A stretch of 58,494 bases of DNA from Bacteroidota bacterium (GTDB taxonomy: Bacteria; Bacteroidota; Ignavibacteria; Ignavibacteriales; Ignavibacteriaceae): positions 1 to 58,494 of the forward strand of contig JAKIZM010000013.1 of NCBI GenBank assembly GCA_022708025.1, in the 5' to 3' direction. The position numbers were made by a program, and so were the translations under genes. Within the stretch, counting starts at the first letter, position 1; each line of letters starts with the position of its first letter. The notes under the pieces are model-generated. The model was not told where the DNA came from. It ran no database searches and was given only the letters and a program-made list of their open reading frames with translations. Below, piece by piece: positions 26,029 through 36,758 of the stretch.

Positions 26029-27312
26029 ATGGTAATTCCTGAAAAAATTACTACATACTTAGAAAAAAGATCATCCAAAATCTGGAATATTGAGAGAGAG
26101 CATTCAAAATTTTTTCAGAAAATAATTGTTGTTCCATCAATTGCTGAAACTGACAATCTTCCTGCGTTAATTAAATCACTTGAGAAAAATGATAAGCTGG
26201 AATTGCATAACACACTTCTGCTTATTGTAGTTAATAATGCAGTTTCATCATCAAACGAAGTTAAAGAGGATAATAATAAAACTTTAAAATATTTAAAAAA
26301 GCTTAAAACAAAACTCAATCTTTCTTTTATTGATGCCTGCAGTCCGGGAAAAGAAATGGATGATAAAAATGCAGGGGTGGGATTAGCGAGAAAAATCGGG
26401 ATGGATCTTGCATTAACAAAGTTTGATTACCTGTCTTTAAATAAAAATATTATGATATGCACAGATGCTGATTGCGTTGTTGATTCAAATTATTTAAATG
26501 AAATTTCAGATGATTTTAACCGTAATAATTATGAAGCTGCAACCGTTAATTTTGCTCACAATATTTCAGGTAATGATGAGGAAACAAAAGCTATTATCTG
26601 TTACGAAATATTTTTACGTTATTATGTGTTAGGATTAAGTTTTGCAAAATCTGAATATGCATTTCATACAATCGGTTCAACAATGGTCTGCACACCGGAA
26701 GCTTATGTAAAAATAGAGGGAATGAATAAATATAAAGCTGCAGAGGATTTTTATTTTCTTGAAAAACTTGCAAAGATTTATCCGATCGGCGAGATTAAAA
26801 CAACATTTGTTCATCCATCAAAACGTGCTTCGTGGAGAGTGCCGTTCGGAACAGGACGTAGTGTTGGCAGATATTTATCAAATAAAAGAAATGAATACCA
26901 GCTTTTTGATCCTAAATCATTTATCATCCTCAAAAGCTGGCTGGAAATTTATTTTGATCAATCACTTACTGACCAGGAAAGTTTAATAAAAATATCAAAA
27001 AATATCCATCCTGCATTGTATCTTTTCCTGAATGAACAGGGTTTTGAAAAATTTATTCATAGAGTTTTATTAAATAATAAAAATGCAATAGAAATTGATA
27101 AGCAAAAGCATTACTGGTTTGATGCATTCAGAACATTAAAACTAATTCATTATCTTCGGGATATTGTAAATCCCAATCTAAATATGTTTGATGCAATTGA
27201 TGAGTTGTTAAAATTAATGAATATTGAAAATAATATATTAAGAAATTCTGCTATTCCTGATTTGAAAATACAAAAAGAATATTTGCAGTTGCTTCGAAAG
27301 ATACAGAGTTAA
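26029..27312 (+). CDS. Glycosyltransferase family 2-like protein
   Basis: A 427-residue protein with a GT-A core: KIIVVPSIAETDNLPALIKS near residue 31, the metal-binding DADC (146-149) in MICTDADCVVDSNYL, and an acceptor-side segment FHTIGSTMVC followed by AAEDFYFLEKLAKIYPIGE. There is no membrane segment. A C-terminal helical extension (about 300-427) has no clear match. Its stop codon is immediately followed by the ATG of the next gene (27313), so the two are tightly coupled. Substrates unknown. Confidence 0.82.
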   Translation: MVIPEKITTYLEKRSSKIWNIEREHSKFFQKIIVVPSIAETDNLPALIKSLEKNDKLELHNTLLLIVVNNAVSSSNEVKEDNNKTLKYLKKLKTKLNLSFIDACSPGKEMDDKNAGVGLARKIGMDLALTKFDYLSLNKNIMICTDADCVVDSNYLNEISDDFNRNNYEAATVNFAHNISGNDEETKAIICYEIFLRYYVLGLSFAKSEYAFHTIGSTMVCTPEAYVKIEGMNKYKAAEDFYFLEKLAKIYPIGEIKTTFVHPSKRASWRVPFGTGRSVGRYLSNKRNEYQLFDPKSFIILKSWLEIYFDQSLTDQESLIKISKNIHPALYLFLNEQGFEKFIHRVLLNNKNAIEIDKQKHYWFDAFRTLKLIHYLRDIVNPNLNMFDAIDELLKLMNIENNILRNSAIPDLKIQKEYLQLLRKIQS

Positions 27313-28797
27313 ATGCTTGTTAAAACCAACATTGATGAATTTGAAAATTATCTGGTTGATGCTTCTAATTTTAAAGGTATTTGCCAAGCTGTTTACCTTC
27401 CTGAAAATTCTGATGAAATAGTTTCAATTATTAAAGAGGCTAATAAAAACAATATTAAAGTTACAGTTGCAGGAAACAGAACCGGATTAACCGGTGCCTG
27501 CATTCCGCAAAACGGAATTCTGATAGCTACAGATAAGTTAAACAGAATCTTAGAAATAAATCAAAAAGAATTTTATGCATTAGTTGAGCCGGCAGTTTTA
27601 CTTTCTGATTTTCAAAGGGAACTTAAAGAGAAAAATCTTTTTTATCCTCCCGATCCAACTGAAACAAATTGTTATATCGGTGGAACGGTTGCAACTAATG
27701 CATCAGGTGCTAAAACTTTTAAATACGGACCCACAAGGGATTATGTTATCGGTTTACAGATCGTTCTTCCAGATGGCGAAGTGATTGATCTTGAAAGAGG
27801 AAAACTGAAAGCAAATGGATATGAGCTTAAACTTACCACTCAATCGGGAAAAGTGATTGAACTGCAAATTCCCGATTACACATTTCCAAAAGTTAAAAAT
27901 GCCTCCGGTTATTTTGTAAAAAAAGATATGGATGCGATTGATTTGTTTATCGGATCTGAGGGGACACTCGGAATCATAAGCAAAATTAGATTAAAACTTC
28001 TGCCAAAACCCGAAGATACAATTTCGTGTGTGCTGTTTTTTGAGGATGAAACAATTGCAATAAATTTTCTTGAAGAAGCAAGAGATCATTCTTATCAAAA
28101 CAAAGAACATAATATAAACGATAACATCAATGCACTTGCACTTGAATTTTTTGATGAACAAGCGCTAAGGTTTTTAGCAAAAGATTTCTCAACAATTCCT
28201 GATAATGCAAAAGCTGCAATATGGTTTGAGCAGGAAAGTAACACAGAAATTTTTGACAAGCTGCTTGATGCGTGGAATAGTTTAATGCAAAGATATAATA
28301 TAAGTGAAGAAACTGCCTGGTTTGCTTTCAATGAAACTGATAAAGAAAAAATAAGAGATTTTCGCCATGCTATTTCATGGAAGGTTAATGAATATATAGC
28401 ACAAAACAATTTTAGAAAACTCGGGACTGATGTAGCTGTTCCGGATAAAGAATTTCGTGAGTTTTATTTCACTTTACAAAAATGGGCAAAGCAAAGCAAT
28501 ATTGATTTTGTTGCTTATGGTCATTTTGGAAATTCTCACATTCACTTAAACTTTTTGCCAAAGACTGATGAAGAGTTTAACGAAGGAAAGAAACTATACA
28601 AACAAATTTGTGAAGAAGCAGTCAGACTTGGCGGGACGGTATCCGCTGAACACGGTATCGGGAAAGCAAAAAGAGATTATCTTTTAATGATGTACGGTGA
28701 GGAAAACATTCGCAAAATGGCAGTATTAAAAAAATCGCTTGATCCAAATCTTATTCTTGGAATCGGAAATATTTTTGATGAAAAGTTTTTAGCGTAG
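27313..28797 (+). CDS. FAD-linked oxidoreductase, GlcD/D-lactate dehydrogenase family
   Basis: A 494-residue flavoprotein. The N-terminal FAD-binding domain has YLPENSDEIVSIIKEANKNN and VAGNRTGLTGAC, then TETNCYIGGTVATNASGAKT and GSEGTLGIISKIRLKL. The C-terminal substrate domain has YGHFGNSHIHLNFLP and the signature SAEHGIGKAKRDYLL. The family oxidises 2-hydroxy acids such as D-lactate or glycolate, passing electrons to the respiratory chain. It begins directly after the stop of the preceding glycosyltransferase gene. The exact substrate cannot be deduced. Confidence 0.88.
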   Translation: MLVKTNIDEFENYLVDASNFKGICQAVYLPENSDEIVSIIKEANKNNIKVTVAGNRTGLTGACIPQNGILIATDKLNRILEINQKEFYALVEPAVLLSDFQRELKEKNLFYPPDPTETNCYIGGTVATNASGAKTFKYGPTRDYVIGLQIVLPDGEVIDLERGKLKANGYELKLTTQSGKVIELQIPDYTFPKVKNASGYFVKKDMDAIDLFIGSEGTLGIISKIRLKLLPKPEDTISCVLFFEDETIAINFLEEARDHSYQNKEHNINDNINALALEFFDEQALRFLAKDFSTIPDNAKAAIWFEQESNTEIFDKLLDAWNSLMQRYNISEETAWFAFNETDKEKIRDFRHAISWKVNEYIAQNNFRKLGTDVAVPDKEFREFYFTLQKWAKQSNIDFVAYGHFGNSHIHLNFLPKTDEEFNEGKKLYKQICEEAVRLGGTVSAEHGIGKAKRDYLLMMYGEENIRKMAVLKKSLDPNLILGIGNIFDEKFLA

Positions 28798-28838
28798 TTA
28801 AGTAATCCTTTCCTTCTGACGCACAATAATTAAAATCT

Positions 28839-29210
28839 CTGCGGGCTCTGCGACTTTGCGTGAAAAAATATTCTTACTCCTTACTCCTGACTTCAAATTT
28901 TAATTCCTTACACGGAGAGCCACAGAGGAGTCACTGAGTAACACAGAGTTTAATTGATTAGCGTTTATCTGTTCAAATCAGTTTAATCCGTGTTCCAATA
29001 AGGGAACCATAACATACTGATATTCTTCTACAACAATATAAAACCTTTTGCGGGCTTTGCGCCTCTGCGTGAAAAAATTCTGACTTCTGTCTCCTGTCTT
29101 CTGACTCCTTCTCATTAATTTCTTACACGGAGAGCCACAGAGAAGACACTGAGAAACACAGAGTTAAATCAGTTAAGATCATATAAAATCATAAAAATCA
29201 GTGTCCTATT
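28839..29210. repeat. Two tandem copies of a ~208-bp interspersed repeat
   Basis: Each unit runs GCGGGCTCTGCG...CTCTGCGTG, a stretch of TGACTTCTGTCTCCTGACTT words, then TTACACGGAGAGCCACAGAG and AACACAGAGTTAAAT. The GCGGGCT words lie at 28842 and 29050. The first unit also has GATTAGCGTTTATCTGTTC. Two further copies lie at 33283-33542. The repeats do not encode a plausible protein. Confidence 0.88.
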
Positions 29211-29460
29211 ATTGAAAGTTTCTTTAAGATTTTTTTGCGATAATTTTATCGCTATAATTTTTACTCTTTGTAATTTTTTTGTAATTATTAATTTCTTTTT
29301 TACCACTCCACTATAAAAACTAACTGGAATCAAATTATTATTAGAGGAATAATTTTTGCTGATTTAATACCTCTGCTGCTTTATCCACTCCTGCTAAATA
29401 TTTAAAAAATTTTTGAGATGCCTTTGAAACCTATTATTAAAATACTGGCACGATATTTAG

Positions 29461-29493
<33 letters not shown>

Positions 29494-29717
29494 TTTTTAT
29501 TGGGGTGGAGAGAATGGAACTGATAAATTCAATTCTGATTTTTTCCTTTTATTATGAAATCTTACCTGAGCAGTTATTCTCACAAAAAAGCTACTGCTCT
29601 TTTAACCTTGAGCATTTAACATTTATCATTTACTTTTACCCAACCGGTTTTACCTAGAGCAGTAAAAATTAGTGTTTATTTCTTTCCCTATTTATTTTTT
29701 TAATAAAGGTAATAAAG

Positions 29718-31466
29718 ATGAAGTCAGTATTTGTTTGTTGTCTGCTGTTTGTTATAAGTAGTTTTTCCTTAGCACAGCAAAGCAGAGAAGCAAAATTACA
29801 GCAGCTAAAAACCAGAACCGATATAAAAGTAACAGAAATTGAAAAGGATATTTTAAAGTTAGAACATCCGCACGGTAAAGTGCTATATAAAAACATTGGT
29901 GATTATATACCAAATGCTGATAACAAAATAAATTACTCCCCAACCTTTGACAGCACAATAATAGACCTTACTACAATTGATACTACTCTTTATTACCATA
30001 AATACAGCTTTTGGCAGGAGGTTTTAATTGCTAATATTGACCCAAATGGAGTTATTGCGGGTGATATTAATAATAACGGCAGAGCAGAACTCTATGGATT
30101 TGTAAAGGATTATACAAGTAATTACAGTGATATCGTAGTTAAAGAATTAAATAATACTGGAAGTTTCGACTCTCTTCATATTTATAATAATACTCTAAGT
30201 TCTGTAGCAATTTATGATATTAATAAAGATGGCAATCAGGAACTACATTTAAGAAGACAAGAACAAGATACAATCAATAATTATCCTCTTGATAAACAAC
30301 TCTACTTTTGTAAAGAATCAGATTCTTCACTGGCTTATAATTTATCTTTTATCTTTCAGGTTCCTGGTGGAAGTGAGTCGCAGTTATTACAAAGATATTA
30401 TGATCTAGATGATAATAATTCCACAGATATTTTATATATAAATAATGTTAAACGTCAACTGAGAATCTACCAATATAATTCTATAATTAATAACTTTGAT
30501 TCTGTTTATAGTTTCGATTACTCAAATATCGATGAATGGTTCGAAGGATTTCCAATAGGTGACTTTGACCAAGATGGGAATACTGAGTTTTTTATAGGAG
30601 GAGCTTCCGGTCAAGTATATGGTTTTGAGAACAATAATGGCTCTTACCTGAATACCTTTATTGGTCAAGTTGAAACGAATAATGCATTTCTTAACACAGA
30701 AACGGATGATATTGATGGAAATGGTAAAAAGGAGTTCTGGATTGGTGGAGATTCTTTTCATAACGGAGTCCCTATAACTAGATTAACTTGCTTTGAAGCG
30801 AAAGGAAATAATTCTTATGAAGCTGTTGCAAAAATTGACATACTAGGATTTTTCTCATTCTACGGATTTAATATGCTGGCGCTTGATGTAGATAAAGATG
30901 GAGTTGATGAGCTTGTCCTTTGCCTTGACCAAACATTTATTATATTAAAGTTCAAAGGAAGCCCAGGGCAGCATTCTTATGAAGTATATTATATAAAGCA
31001 AAACGAGAGAGCATTGAAAGGAGAAAATAGTGTTTATTGGAATGCCTCAATGTATGATATCAATTCTGATGGGCAAGAAGAAATATTAATTACTTCAGAC
31101 AATGTAATAGATAATTCTGAGATTATTTTTTTTACTATAATATTAAAACCAGTTAAACCTGTTAATATTGATGGGGTTGAATATCATGATTTATCATACG
31201 AGTTATTTCAGAATTATCCTAATCCATTCAATTCTACTACACAAGTGAAATTTGAGTTGCAGACTTGTTCAAAAATAACTTTAAAGGTTTATAATATTTT
31301 AGGGAAAGAAATAGTAACACTGTTAGATAACTATCTTCTATCAGGAAAATATATAGTTAATTGGGAAGCTAAGGATAGAAACAATTCTATCCCATCAGGT
31401 ATTTATTTCATTGAATTAAATACAGGTGATTTTAAAAAAACAATTAAAACTGTTTTATTGAAATAA
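29718..31466 (+). CDS. Secreted VCBS/FG-GAP-like T9SS cargo protein
   Basis: A 582-residue protein with a signal peptide (about 1-20, ending FSLAQQ). Repeated calcium-binding-type blades follow, for example AGDINNNGRAELYG, IYDINKDGNQEL, GDFDQDGNTEF, DDIDGNGKKEF, LDVDKDGVDEL and YDINSDGQEE, giving a beta-propeller of FG-GAP/VCBS type. The C-terminal type A sorting domain starts LFQNYPNPFNSTTQVKF and ends FKKTIKTVLLK. It is 22 nt upstream of the next, broken, cargo gene. Probably a surface protein for binding or adhesion; no enzyme domain is seen. Confidence 0.85.
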   Translation: MKSVFVCCLLFVISSFSLAQQSREAKLQQLKTRTDIKVTEIEKDILKLEHPHGKVLYKNIGDYIPNADNKINYSPTFDSTIIDLTTIDTTLYYHKYSFWQEVLIANIDPNGVIAGDINNNGRAELYGFVKDYTSNYSDIVVKELNNTGSFDSLHIYNNTLSSVAIYDINKDGNQELHLRRQEQDTINNYPLDKQLYFCKESDSSLAYNLSFIFQVPGGSESQLLQRYYDLDDNNSTDILYINNVKRQLRIYQYNSIINNFDSVYSFDYSNIDEWFEGFPIGDFDQDGNTEFFIGGASGQVYGFENNNGSYLNTFIGQVETNNAFLNTETDDIDGNGKKEFWIGGDSFHNGVPITRLTCFEAKGNNSYEAVAKIDILGFFSFYGFNMLALDVDKDGVDELVLCLDQTFIILKFKGSPGQHSYEVYYIKQNERALKGENSVYWNASMYDINSDGQEEILITSDNVIDNSEIIFFTIILKPVKPVNIDGVEYHDLSYELFQNYPNPFNSTTQVKFELQTCSKITLKVYNILGKEIVTLLDNYLLSGKYIVNWEAKDRNNSIPSGIYFIELNTGDFKKTIKTVLLK

Positions 31467-31488
31467 CGAATCAAAATTGGAGTTTGAA

Positions 31489-33180
31489 ATGAAAAAGATA
31501 TTATTAATAATATTGCTATTAGCAGTATATCTTTACCCACAATGGAATACTGCTGTTAGTACAACTATAAATGAACCAGCCCTTTTTTCACTTGAAAATT
31601 TTGCTAATAAAGATGGAATTCACATAGTAACACAAAGATCTTCCTCGTCAAATTCAATAATGTACTACAGATTAAATAGTGTCGGGATAGTACAAGCAAC
31701 CACTGTAATTGAAACTCAAGGCTATGCTGAATTTCCAAATATAACAGGTGCAAATGACGCATTATATATTAGTTATCGAAAAGGTAATAATATTATAACT
31801 AAAAAATACAATTACTCAACAAATGTCTGGGATCAGCTTCAGCCTATTACTTTTAATTCGCAGGATAATTTTAGGGGTATAGATAATGTTTATGATACTA
31901 GAGGTTTGCATTTAGTATTTGCAAGCGGTCCTTATGATCATCAGGATATAAAAACTAAATATTATCGTTATCCAATTGGTTGGTATAATTATACAGATTA
32001 CAAGGATGTTAGCGAACAATCTTATGAAGCAGCATATCCAACAGTCACTGTAAGTGCAAATAAAGTTCACGTTGGATTTTACGATTCTGGTATAGCAAAA
32101 ACTAGAGATAAAAATTTTATTACAAATACTTGGGAAAGTATTCAAACGGTTTATGATCATGGTATTCACAATGTTTATTCTGGCGGTGCTAAATTATTTT
32201 CATTTAGCTGAGTTTATCAAGGTCTTCCTTTAAGTCTTTACGTAAAAGAAAGAAATGTTGGATCAACGAACTGGTCAAATATATTTATGCTAAACTATTC
32301 AGTATATGGTCCAGGTGATGATAAGCGTGTTATATCTGCGGCAAATACAGCTGATAATAAAACACATATAATTTATCCTACCTATAACCTTATCCATCGA
32401 TATTATAATGTTTCGACTGGTTGGTCCAGTGAGGAAGTAATCTCTAATAATTTCGAAAGATTTTTCAGTCTATCCTCAACTTCAAATGATTTATTTACTG
32501 TGTTTTGTAGTTCAGGTAGTTCAAATATAATATACCGCCAATTCGATGCAGCACCATTAGCACCTTCAGATTATTCAGTTTCAATTCATCAGTCAGGTTC
32601 TAATTATTATCCCAAGTTAACCTGGCAATTAAATAACGAACCGGATATCAGACTAAAAACATCAAATGCTTATAAAATAGAAAGAAGAACAAGACCGCTC
32701 AACGGTTCCTGGTCAGCCTGGTCAACAATTGCAAATCTTTCAGGCACAACTTCTTCTTATATTGATTATACAATTGGTAATGCAGGGGGCGGTGACCGCG
32801 AAGCAGAATACAGACTTACAGCTATTGATATAGGAAATAATTCTTCTCCTTCTCAGTCGGTAATAATTGATTATGGTTTTAACAGAGCAGAGAAAACTGC
32901 TGTAACAGGTATAGTAAGAGATTATTCTCTTGAACAAAACTATCCTAATCCTTTTAATCCAAGCACAAAAATATCATATTCAATAAAGGAAGAAGGCTTA
33001 GTAACATTAAAAGTTTACGATGTTCTTGGTACAGAAATAGCTGTTCTTGTTAACGAAAACAAACCCGCTGGAGTTTATGAAGTAAATTTCAACGCATCCG
33101 GCTTACCAAGCGGAATGTATATTTATAAATTACAATCAGGAAGTTTTACGGATGTTAAGAAGATGCTGCTGACAAAGTAA
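31489..33180 (+). pseudogene. T9SS cargo gene interrupted by one in-frame TGA
   Basis: From the ATG at 31489 (GGAG six nt upstream) the frame runs to 33180 with a single internal stop, TGA at 32209-32211, between FSFS and VYQGLP. Without it the product would be about 563 residues: signal peptide (MKKILLIILLLAVYLYPQ), a beta-propeller-like region, a fibronectin-like module (about 360-450) and a full sorting domain (LEQNYPNPFNPSTKISY to VKKMLLTK). One TGG-to-TGA change in SFSWVYQG would explain it. As written, the first half would be secreted without a sorting domain. TGA is used as a normal stop elsewhere in the window, so recoding is unlikely. Confidence 0.85.
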
Positions 33181-33198
33181 GCTGATTATTTTCTCATT

Positions 33199-33232
33199 AA
33201 ACCTTCGAGGTTTTTAAAAACCTCGAAGGTTT
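33199..33232. terminator. Perfect 17-bp-arm palindrome with T-run
   Basis: AAACCTTCGAGGTTTTT followed directly by its reverse complement, then TTTT. It ends the T9SS gene pair. Its core is the same CCTTCGAGG/CCTCGAAGG word that forms the arms of the 111-bp repeats at 5116-5594, so the terminator seems to be a compact copy of that repeat family. Confidence 0.85.
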
Positions 33233-33282
33233 TTTTATGAATAACAAATTAAATCTTTGGGTGTAAAATTCTAGCTCCTGAC

Positions 33283-33542
33283 TCCTTTTCTAATTTCTTA
33301 CACGGAGAAACACTGAGAAAGCACAGAGTAACACAGAGTTAAATTGATTAGCGTTTATCTGTTCAAATCAGTTTAATCAGTTAAATCCGTGTTCCAATTA
33401 AATGGCATAATGTGCCGATATTTTTCTTCAATAACATAAAATCTTTGCGGGCTCTGCGTCTCTGCGTGAAAAAATTCTAACTTCTGTCTCCTGACTTCTA
33501 ACTCCTTCATTAAATTTCTTACACGGAGAAACACAGAGAAAG
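33283..33542. repeat. Two further copies of the ~210-bp interspersed repeat
   Basis: ACACGGAGA words at 33300 and 33521, CACAGAGTTAAATTGATTAG at 33330-33352 and GCGGGCTCTGCGTCTCTGCG near 33448 match the block at 28839-29210 in the same orientation. The right end abuts the cysS stop codon (33543). Together with the terminator at 33199-33232 it fills the 362-bp gap; no gene is seen. Confidence 0.88.
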
Positions 33543-34952
33543 CTATTTCCCAATTTTGTAAGTAGTTCCCTCTTTACTATCCTGTAAGATAACACCAAGC
33601 TCTTTAAGCCTATCACGGATTGAATCGGAAAGCTGATAGTTTTTATTTTGCTTAGCCTCTGTCCTTAACCTGATAAGCAATTCAATTAAATCATTTGTAA
33701 GCTTATCATCACCGGTTGTGGTTTTGTTAAAATCCACTATGCCAAGAACATTCTCAGCAGTTTTGGTTAAGAAAGTTTTAACATCATTATAAAAACTAAC
33801 ATCAACATTATCTAAAGGAGCAACAACTCTGTTAACATCTTTTACAAAATCAAAAATAACTGCTACTGCTTGAGATGTGTTAAAATCATCATCCATTGCT
33901 TCTTCAAATTTTTTGTAATAGGAGTTGAATTCAAACTCAGGCTTTATTCCGGAATTATTTTTCTTAATCTCTGAATTAACTTTATCAACAAGGTTGTTAA
34001 TTTTTTCAAGTCCTTTTTCAGCAGCAGTTAAAAGATCATCAGAAAAGTTTAACGGTCCGCGATAATAAGCTTGTGCAAAGAACATTCTTATTGCTTCAGC
34101 AGAATATTTTTTTAACACGTCACGAGCGGTAAAAAAATTGCCGAGAGATTTAGACATTTTTTCTTCATTGATATTAAGAAAACCAAAATGCAGCCAATAT
34201 TTTACAAATGGTTTTTGATTTGCAGCTTCGCTTTGTGCGATCTCATTTTCGTGATGAGGAAATATTAAATCATTTCCGCCGGCGTGAATATCAAACGTTT
34301 CTCCAAGATGTTTGCAGCTCATAGCAGAGCATTCAACATGCCAGCCTGGTCGCCCTTTGCCCCATGGACTATCCCAAAAAGGTTCACCTTCTTTAGCTTT
34401 TTTCCATAATGCAAAATCCAATGGATCTTTCTTTTCTTCATTAGCATCTATCCTAGCACCAACTTCAAGTTCTTCCGTATTCTTTCCGCTCAACTTTCCA
34501 TATTCACTAAAACGCTTAACATCATAAAAAACATTTCCATCTATGTTGTAAGCATAATTTTTATCAACAAGCTTTTTAATCATATCAATCATTTCGTGCA
34601 TATGTTCTGTTGCTTTCGGATAAACCGTGGCCTTTTTGATTTTCAGTTTTGTTATATCTTCAAAAAATGCATTGATATAATCTGTTGATACATCTTTAGC
34701 TTCACGCTTTTCTTCCAGCGACTTCTTAATAATTTTATCATCAACATCGGTAAGGTTCATAACGAATTTTACTTTGTAACCTTTGTATTCGAGATACCTG
34801 CGCACCATATCAGCCATAATAAATGAGCGTGCATTGCCGATATGGAAATAATCATATACGGTAGGACCGCACACATAAAATTTAACTTCGTTAGGATCAA
34901 TCGGAATAAATTCTTCAACTTTTTTTGTAAGTGTGTTATAAAGTTTTAACAT
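33543..34952 (-). CDS. cysS: Cysteinyl-tRNA synthetase
   Basis: A 469-residue class I synthetase with zinc ligand C28 in FYVCGPTVYD, HIGN at 37-40, C208 in HVECSAMSC, HHENE (233-237) and KMSKS (265-269). It charges tRNA-Cys. Length is normal. It is transcribed leftward, 126 bp downstream of the rluD-like gene, and its stop codon touches the interspersed repeat block. Confidence 0.97.
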   Translation of the reverse strand: MLKLYNTLTKKVEEFIPIDPNEVKFYVCGPTVYDYFHIGNARSFIMADMVRRYLEYKGYKVKFVMNLTDVDDKIIKKSLEEKREAKDVSTDYINAFFEDITKLKIKKATVYPKATEHMHEMIDMIKKLVDKNYAYNIDGNVFYDVKRFSEYGKLSGKNTEELEVGARIDANEEKKDPLDFALWKKAKEGEPFWDSPWGKGRPGWHVECSAMSCKHLGETFDIHAGGNDLIFPHHENEIAQSEAANQKPFVKYWLHFGFLNINEEKMSKSLGNFFTARDVLKKYSAEAIRMFFAQAYYRGPLNFSDDLLTAAEKGLEKINNLVDKVNSEIKKNNSGIKPEFEFNSYYKKFEEAMDDDFNTSQAVAVIFDFVKDVNRVVAPLDNVDVSFYNDVKTFLTKTAENVLGIVDFNKTTTGDDKLTNDLIELLIRLRTEAKQNKNYQLSDSIRDRLKELGVILQDSKEGTTYKIGK

Positions 34953-35078
34953 TTTAGTTTCTATTTGTTTGATATTTATGCTTGCAAATATAAGTAAGAA
35001 TAAAAGTCATTGCGAATTTCAAATGAAGAGCGAAATACAATTTATAATTTAGTTGCTTCTATAATTTTATAATGACAT

Positions 35079-36059
35079 TCAGTTTCGTAGTTTTTCTAAA
35101 AGGAGCTTAAAATCATCCGGTAATTCAGAATCAAATCTTACAAGTTCATTCGTGTGTGGATGAATAAAACCAAGAGTTTTTGCGTGCAATGCTTGTCTCG
35201 GCATTATATTTAAAAGGTTTGCTATTCTGCTTTTAATTTTTGCAGAATCAAATCCAGCCTGGATTTTATTTCCGCCATAAGTTGCATCACCCAAAATCGG
35301 TCTGCCAATACCGGAAAGATGAACTCTTATCTGATGGGTTCTGCCGGTTTTAAGATTTAGTTTCAAGTAAGTTGTAAACTCGAATTGTTCTATAACTTTA
35401 TACAGAGTTACAGCTTCTTTTCCTTCTTTATCACTTATAGTGAATTTTTTTCTATCACTTTTACTTCGTGCAATCTTTGTAGCAATTTCTCCTTCAACAT
35501 TTTTAAACCTACCCCAGCAAATTGCGTGATATTCTCTTTCAATTGTATGTTTAGAGAATTGAGCAGCTAACTTAGCATGTGTAAAATCATCTTTCGCAAC
35601 AACCAAAAGTCCGCTTGTATCTTTATCAATCCGATGAACGATTCCAGGTCTGCCTGCTTCATTAACAGAACTTAAAGACTTTGTATGATGAAGAAGTGCA
35701 TTAACAAGTGTTCCTGTATAATTTGCATAAGCCGGATGAGCAACCATTCCTGCTGGTTTGTTTACAACAATTAAATAATCATCTTCATAAACAATATCAA
35801 GTGGAATCTCTTCTGGCTCAACATCTTCAGGTCGTGGGGAAATAATTTGGATTGCTTCAATCTTATCAAATGGTTTTACACTGTAATTTGACTTTACGAC
35901 AATGCCATTTACCTTTACTAATCCTACATCAATTGCTTTTTGAATTTTTGAACGGGTTGTATTTTCGATATGATGGGTAAGAAATAAATCTATTCGCTCT
36001 TTCTTTTTTCCCTCCGGAACATCAATCAGAAATTTCTTTTGGCTTATCAGTTTGCTCAT
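35079..36059 (-). CDS. rluD: RluD-family 23S rRNA pseudouridine synthase
   Basis: A 326-residue enzyme with an N-terminal S4 RNA-binding domain (about 21-75) and the RluA-type catalytic core. The motif GIVHRIDKDTSGLLVV places the catalytic aspartate at D145, and LKTGRTHQIRVHL follows. It makes pseudouridine in 23S rRNA; the exact sites (helix 69 type) are inferred from family. Its ATG lies 38 nt inside the lspA gene, so the two are co-translated. Confidence 0.9.
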   Translation of the reverse strand: MSKLISQKKFLIDVPEGKKKERIDLFLTHHIENTTRSKIQKAIDVGLVKVNGIVVKSNYSVKPFDKIEAIQIISPRPEDVEPEEIPLDIVYEDDYLIVVNKPAGMVAHPAYANYTGTLVNALLHHTKSLSSVNEAGRPGIVHRIDKDTSGLLVVAKDDFTHAKLAAQFSKHTIEREYHAICWGRFKNVEGEIATKIARSKSDRKKFTISDKEGKEAVTLYKVIEQFEFTTYLKLNLKTGRTHQIRVHLSGIGRPILGDATYGGNKIQAGFDSAKIKSRIANLLNIMPRQALHAKTLGFIHPHTNELVRFDSELPDDFKLLLEKLRN

Positions 36060-36717
36060 TTATCTGATCTTCTTTTCTTTTTTCCGGATTATCACTTCTT
36101 ACCTCTGTAATTTTCTCGGATACAACTGTTTCAGATGTGCCTGATAATTCAACTGTATTTTCATTTGCTTCAATTTTTTCACCATTCTTTTTATAAAACA
36201 ATATCAGTATCAGAACACCGATTGTTACTGCCGCATCAGCAATATTAAAAACAGGCCAGCGATCGTAACTTCTTCCGAATAAAGTAAAATTAAAGAAATC
36301 GAAATCAAAAAAATCAACTACCTTTCCATAGAACAACGGAGCATAATCAAAAAATACTCCGTAAAATGTTCTATCAATCAGATTGCCGACTGCACCCCCC
36401 AGAATGCAGGCAATAGCAATTCGTAAGCTTAAACTTTTATCCCTTATTGCGTACAGATAAATAACAAGACCAATACTTGCAACCAAAGAGAATATTGATA
36501 TTATCATTTTAAAGCTGTCTCCGGGATCGTAGCCAAAAGCCATACCCGGATTTTCAACAAAAGTTAATCTGAAAAAATCTCCCCAAACCGGAATCATCTG
36601 TCCAAGGTACATACCTTCGTAATTTAATCCTAAGAATGGAATTGCAAATCCTTTAACCAATAATTTTGTTACCTGATCTACAACAACAATAGCTAATGAT
36701 AAATACAATGCTTTCAA
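36022..36717 (-). CDS. lspA: Lipoprotein signal peptidase (signal peptidase II)
   Basis: A 231-residue membrane protease with four helices. Family motifs are VDQVTK (13-18), FVENPGMAFG (53-62), GGAVGNLIDR with catalytic D115, and FNIADAAVTIG with D161. It cleaves prolipoproteins before the lipidated cysteine. It is longer than the usual ~165 residues because of a charged, Glu/Lys-rich cytoplasmic tail (about 178-231), part of which overlaps the rluD start. Confidence 0.95.
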   Translation of the reverse strand: MKALYLSLAIVVVDQVTKLLVKGFAIPFLGLNYEGMYLGQMIPVWGDFFRLTFVENPGMAFGYDPGDSFKMIISIFSLVASIGLVIYLYAIRDKSLSLRIAIACILGGAVGNLIDRTFYGVFFDYAPLFYGKVVDFFDFDFFNFTLFGRSYDRWPVFNIADAAVTIGVLILILFYKKNGEKIEANENTVELSGTSETVVSEKITEVRSDNPEKRKEDQINEQTDKPKEISD

Positions 36718-36758
36718 AAAAAGTATGCTCCTTTAATAATCCTCAACAGATTTCCGGT

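Noticed and set aside
32209..32211. Selenocysteine or recoded TGA
   Set aside because: No SECIS-like hairpin follows directly, and TGA is a normal stop elsewhere, for example in the ATGA overlaps at 22381, 42701 and 56132.
33428..33616. 62-codon leftward frame beside cysS
   Set aside because: It mixes the interspersed repeat with the cysS 3' end in another frame.
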